Below are positions 6,556-15,580 of a stretch of 26,366 nt of DNA, in pieces. The notes under the pieces are model-generated. The model did not search any database and was not told the DNA's origin. It saw nothing but the letters and a program-made list of their open reading frames with translations. Source of the DNA: Bacillota bacterium (GTDB lineage Bacteria; Bacillota; UBA4882; UBA8346); assembly GCA_023392595.1 (NCBI GenBank), contig JAEVYU010000083.1, positions 1 to 26,366 on the forward strand, read 5' to 3'. The translations under genes were made by a program, and so were the position numbers. Positions within the stretch are counted from its first letter, which is position 1. The number at the start of each line of letters is the position of its first letter.

Positions 6556-8148
6556 ATGCGTTTGTATTTACAAAAACTCCGCACGAACGCGTGCTTAATA
6601 TGGCTGATAACTATAGTGTCAATCGTCTTGTGTGCCATGCCCGCTTTGGCCGACAGCCCGGTCAAAACGATTCATTTTAAGAATATCACCATCGATACTA
6701 TGGGAAAGCAGCAATATGATCCGAAACAAAATACCTTTACCAATATGAGCCACGCCCGCGTGACTCTTGATAATATCACGATCGAGACGGATTCTTTGAT
6801 TTTTTATGGAAATCAAAACTTGGTAGTCCTTGATGGCAACGTAATGCTTATGAAAGATACCATATCCATCCGGGCCAATCATCTTACCCTCAATCTTAAA
6901 ACCGGTTGGCTGGAGGCATCCGGTTCCATTCAACTGGAAAATCCCGAGCAAAGTTTTTCAATGGAAAAGATTCGTTTTAACCTGAGTCAAAATACCGGCG
7001 AAGGCGGTCCGTCCATCCAGGGCGTCATTAAAGGCAAAGACAAAGATTTTTATGTGACTGGAAAAAACGCCGAATTCAATGGAGACACGGTAATCATTTC
7101 CCCGGCAACGATAACCCGTTGTCCCCGTAAAGATTTTGCCGACTATGTATTTGCCGGTAAAAGGATGATCAGCAAAGGTAAACATGTTTATATGGAGAGA
7201 GTAGTCTTCAAGATCATGGGGATTCCCTTGCTTTATTTGCCGCATATGGCCCTTCGGGGAGAATCATTACCCCATATCAATTTAAGTGCTAACCAAGGCA
7301 CACAACCGGATTTGAATGATGTAATCAATAAAGCTCAAGCTGCTGACGGAAAGGCGGGAATTTCGGACCCGCAAAGTAATCCTACGGAAATAACCGGCGC
7401 TACCAATCAGCCATCTGGTAACAACGTCCAGGAAGGTTCACCAACTCCTCCAGCGCCAAAAAGGAAAAAAGCCCGGGTCAGTCCGCGGTTTAGTGGGGAA
7501 ATCAATACCAATGACAAACCTTCCCGGGTTACCATCGGACGAATTTATGAATGGAACGACTTGTCCAATGAGATCGACGTGAACTTCGATTCGGAAGGAA
7601 TTTTTAGCGTCAATGATATTTACCAGATCGACTGGAATCTGTATAATCTCACTATTGATGGAAAAACGGACCTGAATTCCGACCCCAAGCGCGAACTTGG
7701 AGCTACTTTCACTAAAAAGGCCTGGAGAACTGATTACGGAAACTGGCAAGTGGGAGTATTTGGAAGACTTCTCTACGATGAAAGGTCTGATACAACCTAT
7801 CAGGGGATCGATGGGGGCTACCGTTTAGATTACCAACTGACGCCTGATTTCAATTTGAGTTATCTTTATATCCAAAACCTTAGTGGATCAGACCAGGATT
7901 GGGGACATCTGGAGAAAAAGTTTTTAGTGGTCGACGGTTACCGGTTGGGCGGCAATCTCATTTACGGTATGAAACTTCCCTTTAACCCTCATTATTTTGT
8001 TTATACCACCGGTACCTATAATCTGCGAAATGACGAATGGGTGAGCCAAGTTGCCGGCATTGCGCGGGAAGTTGATTGTATTAAATTCGGTATCGGTTGG
8101 GATTTTGCGAAGAACTTTATTGATTTGACATTTCGTTTGAATTATTAA
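6556..8148 (+). CDS. OstA/LptD-like outer-membrane protein, short form
   Basis: LptD-family proteins form the outer-membrane barrel that places lipopolysaccharide at the cell surface. This 530-residue protein has a signal peptide (hydrophobic 13-28, cleavage after ALA at 30-32). An OstA/LptA-like beta-jellyroll of repeated strands follows (about 38-185: ITIDTMGKQQYD, ITIETDSLIFYG, SIRANHLTLNLKTGWLEASG). Then comes the LptD-typical passage with TRCPRKDFADYVFAGKRM and the GIPLLYLPHMAL segment (about 186-232). A Pro/Lys/Asn-rich linker (about 245-310) leads to a short barrel-like C-terminal region of alternating strands ending in Tyr, the usual outer-membrane insertion signal. Classical LptD is about 780 residues, so the barrel is small and may be a family variant rather than the main LPS exporter. 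It implies a diderm cell. Confidence 0.8.
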   Translation: MRLYLQKLRTNACLIWLITIVSIVLCAMPALADSPVKTIHFKNITIDTMGKQQYDPKQNTFTNMSHARVTLDNITIETDSLIFYGNQNLVVLDGNVMLMKDTISIRANHLTLNLKTGWLEASGSIQLENPEQSFSMEKIRFNLSQNTGEGGPSIQGVIKGKDKDFYVTGKNAEFNGDTVIISPATITRCPRKDFADYVFAGKRMISKGKHVYMERVVFKIMGIPLLYLPHMALRGESLPHINLSANQGTQPDLNDVINKAQAADGKAGISDPQSNPTEITGATNQPSGNNVQEGSPTPPAPKRKKARVSPRFSGEINTNDKPSRVTIGRIYEWNDLSNEIDVNFDSEGIFSVNDIYQIDWNLYNLTIDGKTDLNSDPKRELGATFTKKAWRTDYGNWQVGVFGRLLYDERSDTTYQGIDGGYRLDYQLTPDFNLSYLYIQNLSGSDQDWGHLEKKFLVVDGYRLGGNLIYGMKLPFNPHYFVYTTGTYNLRNDEWVSQVAGIAREVDCIKFGIGWDFAKNFIDLTFRLNY

Positions 8149-8149
8149 C

Positions 8150-8172
8150 CGCCTGTAGAAAGACCTCAGGCG
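8150..8172. terminator. Weak hairpin after the OstA/LptD-like gene
   Basis: CGCCTG (8150-8155) and CAGGCG (8167-8172) pair perfectly across an 11-base loop, directly after the TAA stop. The plus-strand sequence that follows is AT-rich but not a clean T-tract, so termination is only possible. Confidence 0.35.
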
Positions 8173-8217
8173 ATTAATGATTACCCATAAACGATTATCT
8201 TCCTTTTTTTATCGTTG

Positions 8218-8889
8218 CTATTTCTGACTCACCGGTTCATTGATTGCTTTGGTTAAAGATTGGCTGAGAGAAGTTTCCACATCCGTCCAAAAATAATCGC
8301 TAATATGGGCCAGGGATTTTCTGGTATCGTTAGCTTCCGCTTGCCCTTTATAGATTAGCCTTTTTTGATGAATATTGGCAATTACCAGGCTATAAACAAC
8401 TTTAGAACGTATGGTCGAAGTAATAACCCCCGCCTTGGACTCCACCCAGAACTCCTTTACTTGTCCGCCTAAAATCAAATCAGTTCCCAAATAACTAGGT
8501 ACTTTTTCAGCATTCAAATTCCAACCCGAAGTGAGAATAACGTTATACCCGGCTTTTTGGAGCTGTTCGGCCAGATTCTTTTCAATTATTTCCGTTGGTT
8601 TTTTGTCAGTCACCAGGGTCTCAAGCTTTTTTCCGGACCGGCTGTAAATAGCACCCATACTATCGGTAATTTCACGTTCATCGCTGAACAAATTGACAGC
8701 AATCGTTGGGTGGGTGGTACTCAAACCCGAAAAACTCTTATCAGCTAATTTCTCAATCCAGCCGATCTTGGATGATCCGGCAAGATACTCTACTGAAATT
8801 GCCCGGATAATTGTGTATCCCGTACCAGAGGAAAATAGAAGTACTGATAAAAGTATCAAAGTTGACAGATGAATGATTCGTTTCATCAT
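8218..8889 (-). CDS. Secreted YajG-like protein, probably envelope-associated
   Basis: A 223-residue exported protein: KR, then a hydrophobic helix (about 5-25), with no Cys lipobox, so it is probably a cleaved or anchored secretory protein rather than a lipoprotein. The mature part carries TIAVNLFSDEREITDSMGA, then IIEKNLAEQLQKAGYNVI and TDLILGGQVKEFWVE. This fits the YajG-like pattern: a conserved D-x-R stretch after a strand, a helix, the motif L-x-x-x-G-Y-x-V, then a G-G-x-x-x-E/F-W strand. Such proteins sit in the envelope of Gram-negative bacteria, often as lipoproteins. It converges on the OstA/LptD-like gene, which supports an envelope role. The family assignment rests on pattern only; a generic secreted domain is the alternative. 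Confidence 0.5.
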   Translation of the reverse strand: MMKRIIHLSTLILLSVLLFSSGTGYTIIRAISVEYLAGSSKIGWIEKLADKSFSGLSTTHPTIAVNLFSDEREITDSMGAIYSRSGKKLETLVTDKKPTEIIEKNLAEQLQKAGYNVILTSGWNLNAEKVPSYLGTDLILGGQVKEFWVESKAGVITSTIRSKVVYSLVIANIHQKRLIYKGQAEANDTRKSLAHISDYFWTDVETSLSQSLTKAINEPVSQK

Positions 8890-9051
8890 GATTAACCTCT
8901 TAACCCCTTTTTAAAACTTACGATATCCCCTTTAATTCTTCTTTATAACTCATAATTCCCCCGTGCCCGATAAAAAATTTTTTCCCATTCTCCCTGCTTT
9001 TACAAGTTTACTGTTCATTAACAATTTGTTTCTTTTATCGACTCCAATTAA
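8890..9051. other. Intergenic leader upstream of the YajG-like gene
   Basis: An AT-rich stretch without a gene. The YajG-like gene starts at ATG ATG after a GAGGTT-type ribosome binding site. No promoter with good spacing was found on the minus strand. Confidence 0.4.
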
Positions 9052-9167
9052 AAAAGCTGTCGCAAATGAATTGTAAAATCAATGAGACATACAATATATC
9101 CACTGATCAATGAGCAGAAGTTTATATTGTATATCTCTATCGATAAATTCATTTCGCAACAGCTTTT
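9052..9167. repeat. 116-base near-palindrome: terminator of the uronate operon or MITE-like element
   Basis: The left arm AAAAGCTGTCGCAAATGAATT (9052-9072) and right arm AATTCATTTCGCAACAGCTTTT (9146-9167) are inverted copies apart from one mismatch and one gap. Inside, GAGACATACAATATA pairs with TATATTGTATATCTC (14 of 15), so most of the element folds into one long hairpin with a loop of about 20 bases. On the minus strand it ends in CAGCTTTTTTAATT, a T-tract suited to stopping transcription from the uxa-kdg block. The length and terminal inverted arms also resemble a miniature transposable element. No target duplication is clear. A separate inverted 9-mer (CAATATTTA/TAAATATTG, 9171-9200) sits between it and kdgA. 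Confidence 0.7.
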
Positions 9168-9214
9168 GTTCAATATTTACCTTTATCTAAATAAATATTG
9201 ATGGCAAAGCCGTT

Positions 9215-9859
9215 TTATTTTTGGCGTGCCGCCTTGATATTGTTTACAAATTCACGGCCCAGTTTGGTTATGGATTCATAGTCGCCTTTTTTGGCTCCCG
9301 CGGTCAAAGCGCCGCCTGCGCCCACGGCCACGGCTCCCGCTTTAATCCATTCTCCGACGTTATTTACATCAACTCCGCCCGTTGGCATAATGCTCGCCTG
9401 TGGTAACGGACCGGCGATAGCTTTAATCATTTTGGGTCCGAAAGCTTCACCCGGGAAAAGTTTAAGAATATCAACACCCAGTTCCAAAGCTTCCACCGCA
9501 TCCCGAAGGGTCATAATCCCCGGCATGCAGGCGATTCGATAACGGTTGCACAAACGGACCATATCCGGATTCAAACAAGGGCTCACAATATATTCCGCGC
9601 CGGAAAGTATTGCAATTCTAGCCGTTTCCGGATCGAGCACCGTCCCGGCGCCTAAAATGATTTCACCCTTCGTATAGGTAGCGGCCAATTCCTCGATGAC
9701 CCGATGGGCCCTTGGAACCGTAAATGTCAATTCGATTGCCGCAACACCGCCTTCTATACAAGCATCGGCAATACGTTTGGCTTGATCGCTGGACTCAGCC
9801 CGTACCACAGCCACAATACCGGCCTCTTTGATTTTGGATAATACCTGTTCTTTTTTCAT
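9215..9859 (-). CDS. eda: KDPG/KHG aldolase
   Basis: A 214-residue class I aldolase that splits 2-keto-3-deoxy-6-phosphogluconate into pyruvate and glyceraldehyde-3-phosphate, the last step of uronate breakdown and of the Entner-Doudoroff route. Key residues are visible: E43 in IELTFTVPR, GAGTVLD (70-76), SPCLNPDM, PGIMTLRDA, and the Schiff-base lysine K133 in DILKLFPG. The C-terminal MPTGGVD and AGAVAVGAGGAL loops bind phosphate. The length is standard. It is the last gene of the minus-strand uronate block, 49 bases after kdgK, with a GAGGTG ribosome binding site before the ATG. The gene is also called kdgA in Firmicute uronate operons. Confidence 0.93.
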   Translation of the reverse strand: MKKEQVLSKIKEAGIVAVVRAESSDQAKRIADACIEGGVAAIELTFTVPRAHRVIEELAATYTKGEIILGAGTVLDPETARIAILSGAEYIVSPCLNPDMVRLCNRYRIACMPGIMTLRDAVEALELGVDILKLFPGEAFGPKMIKAIAGPLPQASIMPTGGVDVNNVGEWIKAGAVAVGAGGALTAGAKKGDYESITKLGREFVNNIKAARQK

Positions 9860-9908
9860 TTCTTTTCACACCTCATTCATATTGATCAACCTTACTTCAA
9901 AAGTTTCC

Positions 9909-11006
9909 TTATCTTTGCACCCTTGCACCGGCCCCTTTGATAAGCGCCTCAACTTCATTTTTGCTTGCCATGGAAGTATCACCCGGTGTGGTCATTGCCA
10001 GCGCGCCGTGGGCAGCCCCGTAATTAACCGCCTTTTGGGCGTCTCCGGTTGTCATTAACCCGTAAATCAGACCGGAGGCAAAACTGTCACCGCCACCGAC
10101 CCGATCGTAGATTTCCAGGTTTGGATACTCATTGGAAAAATAAATATTTCCGTCTGCATAAACCATGGCTTTCCAGTCATTTACCGTGGCTGTTTTCACA
10201 GTCCGCAAAGTGGTAGCAATGACTTTAAAGTTAGGATAGGCTTTGGTTGCATTACCAAGCATTTTTTTATACCCCTCCATGTTTAACTCCTTGAGGTTCT
10301 CATCATTCCCTTCCACTTCAAAACCAAGACAAGCGGTAAAATCTTCTTCGTTTCCAATCATAACGTCAATATATTTGGCAATCGTTTTGTTGACTTCCTG
10401 GGCTTTTTCCTTACCGCCAATATTTTTCCACATGGATGGACGATAATTTAAATCATAGGATACAACCGTGCCATGCTTTTTAGCAGCCATCACGGCCTCA
10501 ATAACAACCTGGGCCGTCGTCTCCGATAACGCGGCGAAGATACCCCCGGTGTGGAGCCAGCGGACTCCCACGGTCCCAAAAATATATTCCCAGTCGATAT
10601 CTCCCGGTTTTAATTGGGATACCGCCGTATTTCCCCGGTCCGAAACACCGACGGCGCCACGGATACCGAATCCGCGCTCGGTAAAATTCAAGCCGTTACG
10701 AACGGTTCTGCCGATTCCATCATAGGGAAACCATTTAATCAGTGATGTATCGACCCCGCCCTGCATCATGAAGTCTTCAACCAAACGCCCGATTTCATTA
10801 TCAGCCAACGCGGTAACAGCCGCAGTTTTAAGTCCAAAGCACTTGCGTAAACCCCGGACTACATTATACTCGCCCCCGCCTTCCCAGGCTTTGAATTGCC
10901 TGGCTGTCCGAATCCGGCCATCACCGGGATCGAGGCGCAGCATAATTTCTCCTAACGAAATTGCATCATACGAACTTTTCTCGCGTAATTTCAAATCCAA
11001 ACTCAA
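9909..11006 (-). CDS. kdgK: 2-keto-3-deoxygluconate kinase (PfkB family)
   Basis: Phosphorylates 2-keto-3-deoxygluconate made by altronate dehydratase, giving KDPG for the aldolase gene downstream. The 365-residue ribokinase-like protein shows an N-terminal sugar site (SLGEIMLRLDPGDGRIRT, EGGGEYNVVRGL at about 42-53), SYDLNYRPSMW near 183-193, GNEEDF near 218, and the C-terminal PfkB signature DRVGGGDSFASG with catalytic base D307. It is slightly longer than the usual 310-340 residues. The TTG start at 11006 is chosen because AGGAGG (11016-11021) lies nine bases upstream. It follows uxaA by only 24 bases, so it is in the operon. Substrate is inferred from context; a fructokinase-like alternative is less likely. 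Confidence 0.88.
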   Translation of the reverse strand: MSLDLKLREKSSYDAISLGEIMLRLDPGDGRIRTARQFKAWEGGGEYNVVRGLRKCFGLKTAAVTALADNEIGRLVEDFMMQGGVDTSLIKWFPYDGIGRTVRNGLNFTERGFGIRGAVGVSDRGNTAVSQLKPGDIDWEYIFGTVGVRWLHTGGIFAALSETTAQVVIEAVMAAKKHGTVVSYDLNYRPSMWKNIGGKEKAQEVNKTIAKYIDVMIGNEEDFTACLGFEVEGNDENLKELNMEGYKKMLGNATKAYPNFKVIATTLRTVKTATVNDWKAMVYADGNIYFSNEYPNLEIYDRVGGGDSFASGLIYGLMTTGDAQKAVNYGAAHGALAMTTPGDTSMASKNEVEALIKGAGARVQR

Positions 11007-11030
11007 GTGACATACCCTCCTGTTTCAATT

Positions 11031-12464
11031 TTATAAAGTAACGCCATCTTTAAAAATCGCAATCTCTCTATATCCATGCTCCTCATTTTGGGTTTTCTTT
11101 CCTGAGGCTACATTTAAAATCAATTGCCATAATTCACCGGCGCTATCTTCCATACTAAAATTATCAAGCATTTTCCCTGCATCGTAGTCGATCCAGCCGG
11201 GTTTACGCGTGGCTAAGCCGGAATTGGATGCAATTTTTATTGTCGGAACCGGGGCACCCAGCGGAGTTCCTCTCCCGGTGGTAAATAAAATCAGATGCGC
11301 TCCGGCTGCCGTCATATTGGTGCAAGAAACGATATCGTTTCCCGGTCCGGTAAGCAGATTCAAGCCCTTTTTCAGACATGGCTCACCATATTTCAAAACC
11401 GCGGTTACCGTAGCCTGACCGCCCTTTTGAATGCAGCCCAGAGACTTTTCCTCAAGAGTGGTGATTCCTCCCGCTTTATTGCCGGGTGAAGGATTTTCAT
11501 AAATCACCTGATGGTGAGCGGTGTAATAGTCCTTGAAACCGTTAATCATCGCCACCGTTTCATCAAAAACTTCAGCATCGGCTGCCCGTTCCATCAAGAT
11601 AGTTTCAGCGCCGAACATTTCAGGCACTTCAGTTAAAATAATTCTTCCACCTTGGGCAGACATTTCATTGGTGATTTTACCGCAAAGAGGATTGGCCGTG
11701 ATACCGGAAAAAGCATCCGAACCACCGCATTTAAGCCCGATAATCAAATGTTCGGCGCTCACCGGTTGCCTTTTTTCCATGGTGGCCCGCTCAGCCAGAT
11801 CGCCAATCAAACTCATTCCTTCTGCAATTTCATCTTCAACATTCTGAGTGACCAGAAACTTGACCCGGTCCTGATCGTAATCTCCCAGAAAAGGCCGGAA
11901 TACGTCAACATTGTTATTTTCGCAACCAAGACCCAGTACCAGCACCCCAGCGGCATTGGGATGATTGACCAACCCAGCGAGGATTTTTTGAGTATTGACT
12001 TGATCATCGCCCATTTGCGAACAGCCATAGGGATGGGTAAAGCAACAAATTCCATCCCATAAATGGCCGTATTTTTCTTGAGCTTTCTTTTGAATCAATT
12101 CAGCCGTATTATTAACACAACCTACGGTTGGAATAATCCATACTTCATTGCGGATCCCTATTTTTCCATTTTTGCGCAGATAACCCTGAAAAGTTGCAGC
12201 CGGTTTTTGGAAATCGGCCGGAAGGTCTCCCTTGTAGGAGTACTCGATGACCCCTGAAAGATTGGTTTTTAGGTTATGAGTATGGACATGGCCGCCGGCC
12301 TGGATATCGCTGGTGGCATGGCCAATCGGATAACCGTATTTAATGATGTTTTCGCCTTGTTTGATATCACAAAGGGCTTTTTTATGCCCGAACGGTATGG
12401 CTTCAGTAGCCTGGACGGCAACGGCTACATTATCCCCGGGAGAAATTTTAATGAATTTATCCAT
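11031..12464 (-). CDS. uxaA: Altronate dehydratase
   Basis: Dehydrates D-altronate to 2-keto-3-deoxygluconate, using iron. The protein is about 477 residues from ATG 12464. The open frame extends 26 codons further into uxaB, but GGAGAG before 12464 and the family start MDKFIKISPGDNVAVAV set the true start. The N-terminal SAF domain has AIPFGHKKALCDIKQGE and GYPIGHATSDIQ (about 25-60). The large domain shows GYLRKNGKIGIRNEVWIIPT, CFTHPYGCSQMGDD, LGLGCENNN, GLKCGGSDAFSG and TTGRGTPLGAPVPTIKIASN, all typical of UxaA/GarD. Its start is one base after the uxaB stop, so the two are coupled. Confidence 0.93.
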   Translation of the reverse strand: MDKFIKISPGDNVAVAVQATEAIPFGHKKALCDIKQGENIIKYGYPIGHATSDIQAGGHVHTHNLKTNLSGVIEYSYKGDLPADFQKPAATFQGYLRKNGKIGIRNEVWIIPTVGCVNNTAELIQKKAQEKYGHLWDGICCFTHPYGCSQMGDDQVNTQKILAGLVNHPNAAGVLVLGLGCENNNVDVFRPFLGDYDQDRVKFLVTQNVEDEIAEGMSLIGDLAERATMEKRQPVSAEHLIIGLKCGGSDAFSGITANPLCGKITNEMSAQGGRIILTEVPEMFGAETILMERAADAEVFDETVAMINGFKDYYTAHHQVIYENPSPGNKAGGITTLEEKSLGCIQKGGQATVTAVLKYGEPCLKKGLNLLTGPGNDIVSCTNMTAAGAHLILFTTGRGTPLGAPVPTIKIASNSGLATRKPGWIDYDAGKMLDNFSMEDSAGELWQLILNVASGKKTQNEEHGYREIAIFKDGVTL

Positions 12465-12465
12465 T

Positions 12466-13932
12466 TCAAAGACTCTCCACGAAATTTTTAACGGCAAGCG
12501 CCGCTCCGTCATGAATAATCGAGCCAAGATATTCTTCGACAAGTTCCTGGAGGCCTTTGATTTTCGTCAAGTCCTCTCCCCAAAAATCCGTATTTGCAAG
12601 AACCTTTCGGACGATATTATCCGGACTCTGCCACGCTTTAGCGAAAAACTCCAAGACTTCAGGATTATCATGGATCTCATAGGTCTCTTCGCCACGGTCT
12701 CCCATATACTTACCATCCTGCATTTTGCCTCGATAAAAGGCTATCAATGCGGCAAGTCCGAACGGCAATAACTGAGGTAATTTATGATATTTATGGATAT
12801 AATCCAATAAAGACGGCAAACAGCGCGCCTTATACTTTGATACCGAATTCAAGCTGATATCAAGAAGCCGGTGTTTGATAAAAGGATTGGCAAACCGTTC
12901 AAACACAGCATTGGCAAATTCATTCATCTCTTTTTGGGGGAGAGGAATGTTCGGAATGATTTCATTCCAGATACATTTTCTCAAATACTGTTCAAACACC
13001 TTGTCCTTCATCATTGAAAGCACAATATCATGGCCGGCTAAATATGCCGCCAGCACGCTCACGGTATGGGCTCCATTTAAAATACGCACTTTACGAGTAC
13101 GATAAGGTGTCATATCCGAAGTCCAAATAACGTGAACATCGTCACCTTGAAAAGGAATTACTTTGGCCCACTTTTCCGGAGCCTCAATCACCCAGAGATT
13201 AAAAGGTTCACAGGTGACCAGGATATTGTCTTCATATCCCAAAGATTCCCGAATTTCTTTGATCTCATCCCGCGGGTAACCCGTAACGATTCGGTCCACC
13301 AGAGTATTGGCGAAACAATTGGCGCTTTCCAGCCACTCGGTAAATGCTCCTCCAAGCCCCCACTCTTCTGCATATTGTAGCACATACCGTTTAAGGTTGT
13401 CACCGTTCCTTTCGATTAATTCAACAGGTAAAATCAATAATCCTTTATCTTCCTGTCCCATCATTTTTTTAAATCTCTCATAAAGCAATACGGTCAACTT
13501 GGCGGGATAGCTTACCGGAGGTTTATCGGTAAGCTTGTCACCGACCCGATAGGCAATCCCAGCTTCGGTTGTATTGCTGATAATCACTTTTAACTCCGGA
13601 CTTTTAGCGATTTCAACCAATTCCTCATAGTCGGAATAAGGGTTAATGCAGCGTGAAATGGAAGTAATCTCCTGGATTCGTTCCACGATTTCATTATTTT
13701 CCACTCCGCGCATCATCACCGTATAAATACCGTTTTGGGCATTGATTTGTTCCGCCATCCCCGCCTGAATAGGCTGGCAAAGCACCACGCTACCGTTAAA
13801 ATAACCGGCGCTATTTGTACGTTCAATCATCCAATCCGCAAACCCACGTAAAAAGTTGCCTTCGCCAATTTGCAAAACTTTTTCCGGTAATCCTCCGTGA
13901 ATTTTCTTTTTGACATCCTTAATATTTTTCAT
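12466..13932 (-). CDS. uxaB: Tagaturonate reductase (altronate oxidoreductase)
   Basis: Reduces D-tagaturonate to D-altronate with NADH. A 488-residue member of the mannitol dehydrogenase family: Rossmann start KVLQIGEGNFLRGFADW (about 18-34), IISNTTEAGIAYR near 112, LPVELIERNGD near 171, DRIVTGYPRDE, EPFNLWVIE, and the catalytic-site segment RKVRILNGAHT around 281-291. Length and motifs fit UxaB. A fructuronate reductase (UxuB) is the main alternative, but the downstream altronate dehydratase makes UxaB the better name. The start follows an AGGAG ribosome binding site, 43 bases after the end of uxaC. Confidence 0.9.
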   Translation of the reverse strand: MKNIKDVKKKIHGGLPEKVLQIGEGNFLRGFADWMIERTNSAGYFNGSVVLCQPIQAGMAEQINAQNGIYTVMMRGVENNEIVERIQEITSISRCINPYSDYEELVEIAKSPELKVIISNTTEAGIAYRVGDKLTDKPPVSYPAKLTVLLYERFKKMMGQEDKGLLILPVELIERNGDNLKRYVLQYAEEWGLGGAFTEWLESANCFANTLVDRIVTGYPRDEIKEIRESLGYEDNILVTCEPFNLWVIEAPEKWAKVIPFQGDDVHVIWTSDMTPYRTRKVRILNGAHTVSVLAAYLAGHDIVLSMMKDKVFEQYLRKCIWNEIIPNIPLPQKEMNEFANAVFERFANPFIKHRLLDISLNSVSKYKARCLPSLLDYIHKYHKLPQLLPFGLAALIAFYRGKMQDGKYMGDRGEETYEIHDNPEVLEFFAKAWQSPDNIVRKVLANTDFWGEDLTKIKGLQELVEEYLGSIIHDGAALAVKNFVESL

Positions 13933-13975
13933 GAAGTTAGCTCCTGTTTTTGCCTAAAAAAATTATGTTCAAATG

Positions 13976-15385
13976 CTAGTCAATAATCCCTGTGAAATAG
14001 TTTTTGGCATTATGATAACAAATATCTTGCACCATTTTTCCGAGCAATGGCAGATCATTTGGCGCTTCACCGTTTTCCACCCATTCTCCGAGGAGATTAC
14101 AAAGAATTCTCCGGAAATACTCATGTCTGGTATAAGAAAGGAAACTGCGGGAATCTGTGACCATCCCCACAAACCGGGATAGAAGCCCTAAATTGGCTAA
14201 AGCGGTCATTTGGCGGTTCATGCCGTCTTTTTGATCATTAAACCACCATCCGGAACCGAACTGCACCTTTCCCGGAGCTTCGCTGCCTTGAAAACACCCA
14301 AGCATCGTCCCAATCACTTCATTATCACGTGGATTAATGCAATAAAGAATCGTTTTGGGTAATTCATCCGTTTGATCCAGGGCATTTAGGAATTGCGCCA
14401 AATCTTTGGCATAGGATTCATCGCCGATGGTGTCAAACCCGGTATCGGGACCCAGTAGGCTCATCATCCTCCGGTTGTTGTTACGAATAACCCCCATATG
14501 CAGTTGCATAGTCCACCCAAGCCGCGAATATTCCCTTCCTAAAAAGAGCAACATTCCGGTTTGATATTTTTCGATTTCCGTTTGGGATAAATTTTCATGA
14601 CGGAGAACTTTTTTGAGGATCGAATCGATTTCCCCGTCGGTTGCCTCTTGATAACGTATGGGGTCCAAAGCATGATCGGAAAGCCGGCACCCGGCTTGAT
14701 GGAAAAATTCCAGCCGCTTGCGAAGGGCGTTTTTTAAATCATCCAAATTGGTAATCGTAGCATGGACTATTTCCCCAAGTTTGGTGATCCAAGGAAGAAA
14801 ATCAGCTCTTTCAATATGAATGCCCTTATCGGGTCTGAGCGCCGGCGCCACCTTCACCGGAAAATTCTTGTTATTGGCCAAGGCTTGATGATACTCCAGT
14901 GAATCAACCGGATCATCGGTGGTGCAAATCGCTTTCACATTGGAACGGGCGATCAATCCTTGAGCGGTGAAGCCGTCTTCTTTCAACAATTGATTGCATT
15001 TCTCCCAAATCCCCTGCGCCGTTTTCGGCGATAAAAGCTCATCAATTCCAAAAAATCTTCGCAATTCCAAATGAGTCCAATGGTAAAGAGGGTTGCCGAT
15101 ACAGCAAACCATCGTTTCAGCCCATTTTTGAAATTTATCTTCATCGCTTGCCTCTCCGGTGATAAAACGTTCAGCCACACCATTACTGCGCATAGCGCGC
15201 CATTTGTAATGGTCGCCGCCCAGCCAAAGCTCGGTGATATTACGGTATTGTTTATTCTCCGCAATCTCTTTGGGGCTTAAATGACAATGAAAATCGAAGA
15301 TCGGCATTGACTTTGCATACTGATGATAAAGCTCGGCGGCAGTCTTATTTTGGAGCAGGAAATCTTTATCCATAAACGATTTCAA
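13976..15385 (-). CDS. uxaC: Glucuronate/galacturonate isomerase
   Basis: Converts D-galacturonate to D-tagaturonate (and D-glucuronate to D-fructuronate), the first step of the pathway. The amidohydrolase-like protein is about 469 residues from TTG 15385. The start is set by GGGAGG (15395-15400) nine bases upstream and by the family N-terminus KSFMDKDFLLQN; the frame itself is open to 15487. Motifs: PIFDFHCHLSPKEIAEN with metal-binding H33/H35, WLGGDHYKWRAMRSNGV, CTTDDPVDSLEYH, LQLHMG-type MQLHMGVIRNNN, GSGWWFNDQKDGM and VGMVTDSRSFLSYTRHEYFRR. The gene ends in TAG, showing that amber is a normal stop in this genome. Confidence 0.95.
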   Translation of the reverse strand: MKSFMDKDFLLQNKTAAELYHQYAKSMPIFDFHCHLSPKEIAENKQYRNITELWLGGDHYKWRAMRSNGVAERFITGEASDEDKFQKWAETMVCCIGNPLYHWTHLELRRFFGIDELLSPKTAQGIWEKCNQLLKEDGFTAQGLIARSNVKAICTTDDPVDSLEYHQALANNKNFPVKVAPALRPDKGIHIERADFLPWITKLGEIVHATITNLDDLKNALRKRLEFFHQAGCRLSDHALDPIRYQEATDGEIDSILKKVLRHENLSQTEIEKYQTGMLLFLGREYSRLGWTMQLHMGVIRNNNRRMMSLLGPDTGFDTIGDESYAKDLAQFLNALDQTDELPKTILYCINPRDNEVIGTMLGCFQGSEAPGKVQFGSGWWFNDQKDGMNRQMTALANLGLLSRFVGMVTDSRSFLSYTRHEYFRRILCNLLGEWVENGEAPNDLPLLGKMVQDICYHNAKNYFTGIID

Positions 15386-15534
15386 TCCAACATTCCTCCC
15401 TTTTTTAATATGAATCGGGCAAGTTACTTTCAGAATTCCATCCAATAAGAAATTGCCGGATTCAACAAAGTTGGTTTGAAAACCCAATCCGTCATATACT
15501 GCCCGGATCGAGGTTTAACACTGTTTCTATTACA

Positions 15535-15554
15535 ACCAAATTCCCAAATTTGGT
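15535..15554. promoter_or_regulatory. Inverted repeat between araC-type regulator and uxaC
   Basis: ACCAAATT-CCCA-AATTTGGT is a perfect 8-bp inverted repeat; allowing one mismatch the arms extend to 11 bases. It lies in the 195-base gap upstream of uxaC, a natural place for an operator of the uronate operon. No T-tract follows on the minus strand, which speaks against a terminator. Confidence 0.45.
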
Positions 15555-15580
15555 CGTAGACAGGTAGACCGACTGAAACC

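Noticed and set aside
11652..12062. Long plus-strand open frame of 136 codons inside uxaA
   Set aside because: A shadow of the highly conserved uxaA frame; no domain or ribosome binding site.
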